Source of the DNA: a virus
Strand: one strand, 5' to 3'
IMG/VR virus record: IMGVR_UViG_3300027917_000150
Span: 1 to 28,190 of that record
DNA: 28,190 nt
The position numbers were made by a program, and so were the translations under genes. Numbering within the stretch: position 1 is the stretch's first letter; each line of letters begins with the position of its first letter. The notes beneath the pieces were generated by a model. The model was not told the DNA's origin. It saw only the letters and a program-made list of their open reading frames with translations, and made no database searches. This document shows positions 1 to 7,800 of the stretch, one piece after another.

Positions 1-962
1 ATCCAGTTGGGGTTCAGCACGATCTGATCATGCGTTACCTTCCAACCAATAGTCCCTCGCTGATCCAACGGGTCCAGACCAGTCTCACCAAGGTCCTTCA
101 CTATGATCGAAGCTACCTGCACCGGTCGCCCAGTGAGCTCGCCCCAGATCAACCCCGGTCCACCGTCAGCATTCCAGTTAGGAGCCATGCCGGACATGCC
201 AGCCAGCCCATAGCTTTCCATACCAACGAACAGAGCCGAGTAAACATCCTCAGTGCTGTTTTGGCCTGAGTCCGCCCATTCCTTCACATTCGAGCTCAGG
301 AACACCTTGCAGTTGACGATCGTTCCAATCAAACCAGAACGCATGCTGTCGCCACCCTCTCGAGTGAACAGAGCAACAAACGTTGGGTCCTGCATTAGTG
401 TAGCCCAGCTGTGGGGGTGAAGCAATAGGGGATACATGCCGCCATCCGCAGGTCGAGCACCTTCAGCTTCCAATGTGGCAACGTCATAGACGATGTCCGC
501 ATAGGAAATCTTATCGTTCGCAACATCGATCGTGGCCCGGGAGGTTGCCCCACCAGCATAGTCGATGGACGCATTCGCCACCAACTCATCACGGATCAAC
601 GTGTCAATCGACAAGCCTGCTTGCTCGCCGAGAATAGCAGAAGTTTCTAAGATTACAGGGTCGTACGCCTGAATCTCAAGTTTGTCCGTATAGCCAACCC
701 ACGCACCGTACCACTCAGGGGTTAGTGTGTAGGTCGAGATATTCGGAGCCGCATGCTCTACGGGGGTCACGCCCTCAGTCAAAGAAGTCGTAACAGCCGA
801 GAGCGATTCCCACCGACGAATCTCCCAGTCCTTATAGCCACGGAACGTAGCAGTACGTCCCCACCGGCCATGGAGCAGTCGTGGGAGAGCACGAAGCATG
901 AGGCGACGGTCATATGCACTCTTAACCGTAGCCGCCATACTTGAAGTGGTCTCATTAGCCAT
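1..962 (-). CDS. Major capsid protein, N4-gp56-like (3' end beyond window)
   Basis: The reading frame opens with ATG at 962 and stays open to the window edge (320 codons), so the stop lies outside. The N-terminal half has the pattern I associate with N4-gp56-family major capsid proteins: a TVxxR/K-W-like stretch (ATFRGYKDWEIRRWESL), then SLTEGVTPVEHAA and a YxxTxKLE-like segment (YGAWVGYTDKLEI). Near the edge, DQRGTIGWK matches the C-terminal motif of that family, so only a few residues should be missing. It would form the icosahedral shell. A GGAGG site lies 9 nt before the ATG. It directly follows a scaffold-like gene on the same strand, the usual order. The Shine-Dalgarno can pair with an upstream sequence (separate entry). 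Confident as capsid, slightly less so for the exact family. Confidence 0.9.
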   Translation of the reverse strand, partial: MANETTSSMAATVKSAYDRRLMLRALPRLLHGRWGRTATFRGYKDWEIRRWESLSAVTTSLTEGVTPVEHAAPNISTYTLTPEWYGAWVGYTDKLEIQAYDPVILETSAILGEQAGLSIDTLIRDELVANASIDYAGGATSRATIDVANDKISYADIVYDVATLEAEGARPADGGMYPLLLHPHSWATLMQDPTFVALFTREGGDSMRSGLIGTIVNCKVFLSSNVKEWADSGQNSTEDVYSALFVGMESYGLAGMSGMAPNWNADGGPGLIWGELTGRPVQVASIIVKDLGETGLDPLDQRGTIGWKVTHDQIVLNPNW

Positions 963-971
963 GTGTAGATT

Positions 972-1022
972 CCTCCACAGATGGCATCTGGCTTATTTAG
1001 TTTTGGGCAAACCGTGTGGAGG
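972..1022 (-). promoter_or_regulatory. Inverted repeat covering the capsid ribosome-binding site
   Basis: On the transcript, CCTCCACA (1022-1015) is perfectly complementary to TGTGGAGG (979-972), which contains the GGAGG Shine-Dalgarno of the capsid gene. The loop is 35 nt. Inside it, CAGAT (GCC) ATCTG can form a small competing hairpin that takes two bases of the same arm. The pairing is seen; a role in tuning capsid translation is inference. Confidence 0.5.
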
Positions 1023-1040
1023 TTCTAGTCCCCCTAGAAC
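1022..1040 (-). repeat. 7-bp hairpin over the scaffold stop codon
   Basis: GTTCTAG, a 5-nt loop and CTAGAAC form a perfect 7-bp stem. The scaffold stop codon TAG (1036-1034) lies in the first arm on the transcript, and a second in-frame TAG lies in the other arm. No T-run follows, so it does not look like a rho-independent terminator. It could protect RNA 3' ends or modulate the scaffold-to-capsid transition. Confidence 0.45.
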
Positions 1041-1825
1041 GGTGATTTATCCCAGTCGATGCCATCCAAGATTGTTATGGGGAGTTGTCCCCTCTCGACA
1101 TACGTCAGAACCGTATCCTCTGTCCAGTTGACATCAGGATATTGGTTCTTCAGCGACTGTATGACGTCTCCCATAGTCTTGGTACCGGAAGGTTGAGCAC
1201 CGTGTTGGGCCATGACCGGGGGTGCCTTAACCCCAGAACTCTGAGCTGGTTCGGGATCGGCTTGAGCTGAGGGTTTACTCTCTAGCTCTGCGATCCGCTT
1301 CTGCAGTTCGTCCTGACGTCTAGCTACACCTTCCCAGCCACTTGCATACAGGGCTTCGGGGCTCGTGAAATCCAGCCTGTCAAATGGTACTCCCATCTGC
1401 ACAAACGATTGTGCATATTGATTCATGGACAGCACCGCTTCTTGGTTGGCTCTCAGTTGCTCGGCTTCCATTTGGGCTCTTTGAGCTCTCTGAAGAGCTA
1501 CGTCACGCTCGTAGGCGATCCGTTCCGCTTCATCCATTCCGGCCATAGCCGCTTGATGCATGCGCTCTTCATACTCTCGTGCCCGCTGGTTAGCCTCTCC
1601 GACTTCCAGAGCACGTCGCTGTTGCTCTACACTTCGCAGTTTACTCATGTCGGACTCATATTTCGAAATCCGCTCCTGCGCCGCTTCGAGCTGGGCCTGC
1701 AAATCTTGGGCATCATCTGGTGTGGAAGGGGCCACCCCCTCTTGAGGAGCTCCACCTTCTGGGCTGGCCATCTCGGGATTAGAAACTCCAGCACCTTCAT
1801 CACCGATAACTCGTTCATCAGGCAT
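1034..1825 (-). CDS. Capsid scaffolding-like protein
   Basis: A 263-residue acidic, highly charged protein lying between the giant gene and the major capsid gene. After a Pro/Gly/Glu-rich N-terminus (about 1-38) comes a long Glu/Gln/Arg/Ala-rich helix with coiled-coil character (about 40-130) and a second charged helix (about 165-185). An Ala/Pro/Gln-rich linker then leads to a short C-terminal domain ending DWDKSPF. This build and position are typical of phage scaffolds, which guide capsid assembly through a C-terminal domain. I chose ATG at 1825, which has AAGGAG 10 nt upstream; a TTG two codons earlier has the same site only 4 nt away. The gene has its own consensus promoter. The scaffold role is inferred from composition and position. 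Confidence 0.75.
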   Translation of the reverse strand: MPDERVIGDEGAGVSNPEMASPEGGAPQEGVAPSTPDDAQDLQAQLEAAQERISKYESDMSKLRSVEQQRRALEVGEANQRAREYEERMHQAAMAGMDEAERIAYERDVALQRAQRAQMEAEQLRANQEAVLSMNQYAQSFVQMGVPFDRLDFTSPEALYASGWEGVARRQDELQKRIAELESKPSAQADPEPAQSSGVKAPPVMAQHGAQPSGTKTMGDVIQSLKNQYPDVNWTEDTVLTYVERGQLPITILDGIDWDKSPF

Positions 1826-1841
1826 ATTCAATTGTCTCCTT

Positions 1842-1858
1842 GGCAGAGTATATCTGCC
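1842..1858 (-). promoter_or_regulatory. Leader hairpin abutting the scaffold Shine-Dalgarno
   Basis: GGCAGA-TATAC-TCTGCC forms a 6-bp stem with a 5-nt loop near the predicted 5' end of the scaffold-capsid transcript. Its last base touches AAGGAG (1841-1836). A 5' stem next to the ribosome site can protect highly expressed mRNAs from decay; this role is inferred. Confidence 0.5.
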
Positions 1859-1867
1859 GACTTACTT

Positions 1868-1896
1868 ATAATACCATATAATGGATCATTTGTCAA
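1868..1896 (-). promoter_or_regulatory. Sigma70-type promoter for scaffold and capsid
   Basis: TTGACA (1896-1891), a 17-bp spacer and TATTAT (1873-1868), preceded by TGG (extended -10). The predicted start near 1861 gives a leader of about 36 nt. The -35 box begins 3 nt after the stop of the giant gene. It shares ATATGG-TA before and at the -10 with the promoters at 17.3 and 26.8 kb. Confidence 0.85.
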
Positions 1897-1899
1897 GTG

Positions 1900-4800
1900 C
1901 TAATGACCCTGATGGACATACCCCCCAGAAGCATACCGCCGGACTGTGTTCTGCACTTCCGAGAGGAACTCTTCCGTCTCCGGGTGTTTACTCTTCACAT
2001 TGTTTATGAACTGCTCATCCACTGCATCCAGACCGGTGCCTTTGGCGATAGCCTCATTCACCCGCTTGGGTAATTCCTTGCCAGTGTATTTGATGATCTT
2101 GTCCGGGAACCATATATTCCCCACCGGGCCCGCCATGCCCACAGAGAAGGCCAGCCTTCGGGTGTCCATGCTCGTGCGCTTTCCAGCTGGGATGAAGGGC
2201 TGTATCGGACGATCTCGTACACTGTACTCGCCCCCAAACTGTCCACTGCCGCCATAGCTACCAGAGTACCCACCGCCTCCATACCCCACCCCTGTGTAGG
2301 ATCGGATAGTATCAGCCTTGTCCTTCTGGTAGTACTTAGCCCACTCGGGATTCAGAGCCGCATACTCCTCAATCAGGGAGCCGTAGTTTCGGTAGGCCTG
2401 AGCAAATTGTGGGTTGGACTGTCGATAGGCTTTACGCCCGGACTCATCCAAGTTCCAATACTCGCCCAGCTCTGCAGAGAATCCCGGATAGGTTTCCCCA
2501 TCCAGCCACTCGGCTTTGGCCTCCTGAGCCCTACGAGCTGTGGAGCGTTCGTGCAGTTCTTGGTCCGTAGGCTGTAGGCTAAACCCTAAAACCCCTGCCG
2601 CACGTTCAGCTATGCCAAGTTGCTGGCTGTAATAGTCCAGATCAGTGATCTCAATCTCATCACCAGCATCCCACATGTAGGACTCAATGAAGCTCTCATC
2701 TCCGCCCAACTCTATGAACTTGTCCTTGAATTCGGTGTTTCGATACCCCGGAGGAATAGCTCCCAGAATGTCACTGCGACGGTTGTCAAGGAGAGCCTCT
2801 TCCTCTCCATCCTCCGCCATAGCGTCTTGGAGCATCCGGTAGTCTAGGTCCCAGAAGTCTCGGCCCTTCAGAGCTTCCATGATGTCTACAGGGTCGAACC
2901 GGTCGCCGTATTCTGCCGTGATCCACTGCATCATCTGCAGGTCGTCCGGCCTCTTACTCTCGCCGAATTGTCTCAGATAATTCCGAGAGGCCAGCTCATA
3001 GTCTTCATTCTTCTTCCCATCTACCGCATCGAACAGTCCGGACAGGTAGTGTTCTTGGTACGCCCACATAATGGCGTCGTCGACCGTGTCATTGTCCTTC
3101 TGCCATTCCCGGAATCCTTCAGGGGTAGCTATCTCTAACAAACGACCAATAATGTCCTTCGGTTGGTTCAGCTCCGGATGTAGCCACTCTATGTTCGAAA
3201 ACTGCTTCCACAAAGCCCCGGATGCCGACACCATCATCGCCAAGTTCTCAGGGGCTAAATACTCCTCATATTCCTTCTCGAACTCTTTATAAGAAGTGTG
3301 CTTGGACTTATCGTAGAATGGAAGGTCTTCTTGGACAATTCTGAAGAACAGGTTCACCATGTCTTCGTAAACCAGTACCTTGGGCTTATACCCAACGTAC
3401 CAAGTCTTGAAGGCCTCAGCATACATGTCCTCCATCTCGAGCATGCCCCGTCTGGCCATGTAATCTGCATAGATCGCTTTACGAGTCTGCTTATCTCCAA
3501 CGGGGGCCTCTCTCAAGGATATATCACGTTCATATCTCAAGGAGTCCAAAGCCTTGAAGTAGGCCCGGGTCTGTTGATCTTCCTGAATTTGCATCAGGAG
3601 AATTTCATTCCGAGCTGTGGGGTCTCGAACGGCATCGCCCTCTGGAGTAGTGACCCAACCAATTTGGTCCCGCAGGTTTGATATAAGACCCTGAGGATCA
3701 GAGTACGCCCGATCTACATAGTGATCCCAGCGTTCCTTAGCTCTCGTCGGTAGGTCAAAGATTGCCGCCACGACTTCATTATTCAGACCATCCTGCAGAG
3801 CCATGATATCATTCTTCAATAGGATCAATTCTGCGTCGGCGTCTGTGTGTATGCGCCCATACTGACCGGTGAAATAACCGAAGCCCCGTAGATAGTATTC
3901 GCTGTTCTCGACCTCCGATCGGGTCTGGAGCCAGTATTCCCGAGCCTGTGGATTATCTCGGTCCTTCAGAATCTCCAGCTGTTCATTGATCCACAGCATG
4001 GTGTCCTCACCGTAGAAGTCGTCCCCCCTGCGCTCTCGCTCTTTGATAATCTCTTCCCTACGATCGGCTAGGAGTTTTACAACAACCCGGGTGTCCTGCT
4101 CTTTGTAGGCAATTGCCTGTTCTGCCAGCAAAGCAGATGCCTCCGGGTTCTTACCATTAGCGATGTCTTCCGTGGCCTTGGTGAGAACTGCCTTCTCGAT
4201 CAGGTAGTCCTTCCAGCTAACTTCCGGTAACATAAAATCTGCCACCCAAGGATGTAGCTTGTACAGGGACTGGCGTAGGTGTCGTCTCCAGTTCGGAGGA
4301 AGAATGAGGTCTAGCTGTGGGATTATGGACCACCGGGGCGTATCGTTCACATCCAGAATGTTGGTAGCGTACGCCATCTCCTGAATGTAAGGGAATGGGG
4401 TAATACCGAACATTCGTCCGGCTTCCCAAATATATCTGGCGGCGGCTGTAACTGGGCTCACGTCTTCCCGCTCTTCATAGTCAGGCCACATGTAGTTCAT
4501 TGGCAGAGCGAACCGGAAGGACAGCGGACCCGTAGCATTGAACCAAATGTCCGTACCCGGGATCGGCAATCGCCCTCTGGTAGAAGGCAGTGGATCACCA
4601 TACCGGTTTATCAGGCCATGCTCTATAGCCACCCTCTCAGAGTGTTGCATGTACTTCATATAAGCAGTGGCCAGCCAAGGACTCTCAACCATGAGCTTGG
4701 TCCACATTGGTAGGGATCGGGCGGGGAACATGTAGAAGGGGATAATATAACCCTTGATGAACCCCTCAATGTTGTTGTAGTTGGTGTAGTCCAACATCCG

Positions 4801-7800
4801 TTCATTGGTGAAGTTTACTGCACCATTGAAGGTCTGCCCCAAGAACTCTCCGCCATAGTTAGCCGCATCGATTCCTTGGATCATGAGATCGGCGTATTCA
4901 TCTCCAAGAGCGGTCAGGGCTCGAGCCTGATCCTCCGCCAGCTTAGTCATGAAGATCGATCCATCATTGAGCCCACCAAGGACGTGTCCACGAAGAGCTG
5001 ACATGGACTCGCCGGTTGCCCGAAGTTCTGTCTCGGACATCACGATCTGCCTCATGGCAGTCGCAGTTCCCGGCATGTAATTATCTAGAGGGGGAAGATT
5101 GAAAGTGGGCCTTGCGCCGTGTTGTCCTTGGGCAATCCAGTTGTATTGGGACGTGATGTATTCCCGATAATTCTGGATCACATCGGCGGCGAATATGTCC
5201 CCACGATTTAGGGCCGCATCCCGTAACTCATCCAAATAGGATCGGTACTCGCCCAAACTATTTACTTCCTTCGGGAATCTCAGCCCACCTTGGGTCTCCT
5301 GTAAGATGACCCACGTCTCGTCCACAACCTGTTCGGCATGGTCCCGGGACGCCTGCTGAGATGCTCTCTCCTCTGCTGAAGGAACCGTTACTTCTATCTC
5401 CACATCTTCTGGTATGAATGGCCCAGCGATCGGATCATTCAATACTTCCTCGAAACGACTTCCAACCCCATCTCCGAAGAAAGTTCTTTGGAAGTCTCTC
5501 AGGACATCTGGGTCCTCAACCCAGTTACTCCCACTCATAAACTCATCTGCAAATGAACCATCCCAATACTGCGGGGACAGCCTAGCGTCGTCGGACAAGC
5601 GGATGCCGGTCAATCGGCCTTCCTCAATTCGGAACTCAAAGCCGTGTGTAGCAACCTCTCCATTGACGTCCCGAGATGCCATAACGAGGTCAGCCACGCT
5701 GGGAGCCTCATTCTCATTCAACCGCCGGACAAGCTCTTTCATCCCGTCTTCGGTCCCGGCTAGTTCATAAAGCTCTTCCATAACGGCACGAGCGTTGTCA
5801 TAGTAGGTCTTCCGCATGGAGTCTACCAGAGCCCACCGCTCTGCCCGATTGCCCTGATATGGATTTGGATATGAATTCCTCAGGAACCCCCGGTACAGTC
5901 CCGACTCTCCGGTCGTAATAATAGTGGCATGTACCTTGTCAATATACTGGACGGTACCATCTATCAGGTCCATCTGCTCTGTGAGCATCTTAACGGACTC
6001 GGTGTCCCCACTATCTAAAGCTAATTTCAGGTTGATCTTAGCGTTCTGTCTGGCGACTATTAGATCATCTTTGGCCTCGAACCACTTAGCTCGAGTGGCA
6101 TTGTGAGCCTCGGCGGACGCACGAGCTCGCTCCCAAGTATCCATGGTGTCTTCGCCAGCGAACTCACGATAATCAGCTCGATCATCGGCAACTGCGGCCT
6201 CATCCGATCGAACAGCGTCTGCAACAGGATCACTTACATCCGTCTCTTCTACCCGACCGAACTCATCACGAGGAGCATCGGCATCCATGGGCTGGGGTCC
6301 CCGCACATCATCAGGGGCTCGAACTTCTTCCAAGGCATCTTCGAATGCCCGAACTTCTATCTCAATCTTATCGGGGGTAGTAAGGTCAGCCCCATTCTCC
6401 CAATATTTGGACCGGTCTCCATGACGGATGTGAGACTCTTCATGGGCAATTAGGAAATCCCTGATCTTCTCGGGGGTATCCAGTTCCTCCCGAAGAGTAT
6501 CTATGGTAATACCCCTAGACTCCAGTCGTCGGAGAACCCGAGCCTTCTGCTTGGACGCCTCCGATCCCCCACCGCCTTGAATGTGTTCGAAGAATTCATC
6601 TACAGTAATATTGCGTTTGATCCGTATCTGACCTTCGGGGGTTGTAGTAGCCAAAGCACCATGTGGTAGCTCATCTACTTCCTCTATGGTAGGGGCTCCC
6701 CACCCTCTCTCAACGAAAGCATCCTTCTCAGCTCTCTTGGCGGTTAAATTGGTGTTGATCTCATCCAATTGGTTTTGGATTTCCGCCCGTCGGGCTCTCA
6801 GGACATCATCCTCTTCTTCTGAGAATGACAGTTTTAGTTGGGAATCTTCCGGACCCAGCCTGTTATTTATGTGGTCCAACTCTTCCTGAAGCTGATTACG
6901 TCCCCTTCGAAGGTGGTCAATTTCGTTATCGAACTCGGCAATCTTCTGTTCCCGATGTCTTAGCCAAGCCTCTGCTCTGCGTCTCTCCACAATAGCGTCA
7001 TTGGCGGCTTGAGCTTCCTCGGGGCTGGTTGCGGCAGTTGCGGATACATGGTTTGGATCAGAGTAAGATGTAGCCTCTGCGGCAACATTCTGCTCCATGG
7101 CCCTATTCACTTCGTCCGCCCGCTCACGGATTGTGTTCTCTATCTTGGCGAACACATTCCCGACCGCCGCCTCACCTAGCTCATCCGCCTCTACCAGTAA
7201 CAGCAGGTCGTCCATTATGGTGGATGCAATTCGTCTGGCGTTCTCCGGACCAACCGCCTCGGACAGTTCATCAAACCATCCCTCGGGGAAGTACAGACCG
7301 AAGGGTGTCTTACCCGCTTTCAGGTCCGCCATCTGGCTTACTAGAGCTTTGAGCTTGGCCGGATTATTCTTCGAGGCGTACCTAGCCGCCATAAACAGGT
7401 CTTTGGTTTCTTGGGCTAGATCGTCGGTAAGACCTAGAGACTTCACTCTCAATTCAATTAGGTCCTCGACCATCCTGAATTCCTTCACGAAGGCCGGAGC
7501 ATACACACGTATACGCAGGGAGGTTTCCATGGCGGAGTTTATCGCCATCCACCCATTTACCCATGCTTCCCATGCATTCTTTGAGCCCTTAGCCCCATCC
7601 AAGAATATGTCCAAGAACCCCAACTTCGGCCACCAGCCCTCAGCAATTCGGCTGTTCAAGTTCCAGCCTGTCTCCGTGGTGACAGAAGCGAAGCCGCCCG
7701 GAACGTCATGGGGGATGAATGGCGTCATGTCAACGAGGGTCGCCATGTCATCCATGAGACTTCCGCCGGACAGTATCATACGCAGGGATGAGTCTAAGAA

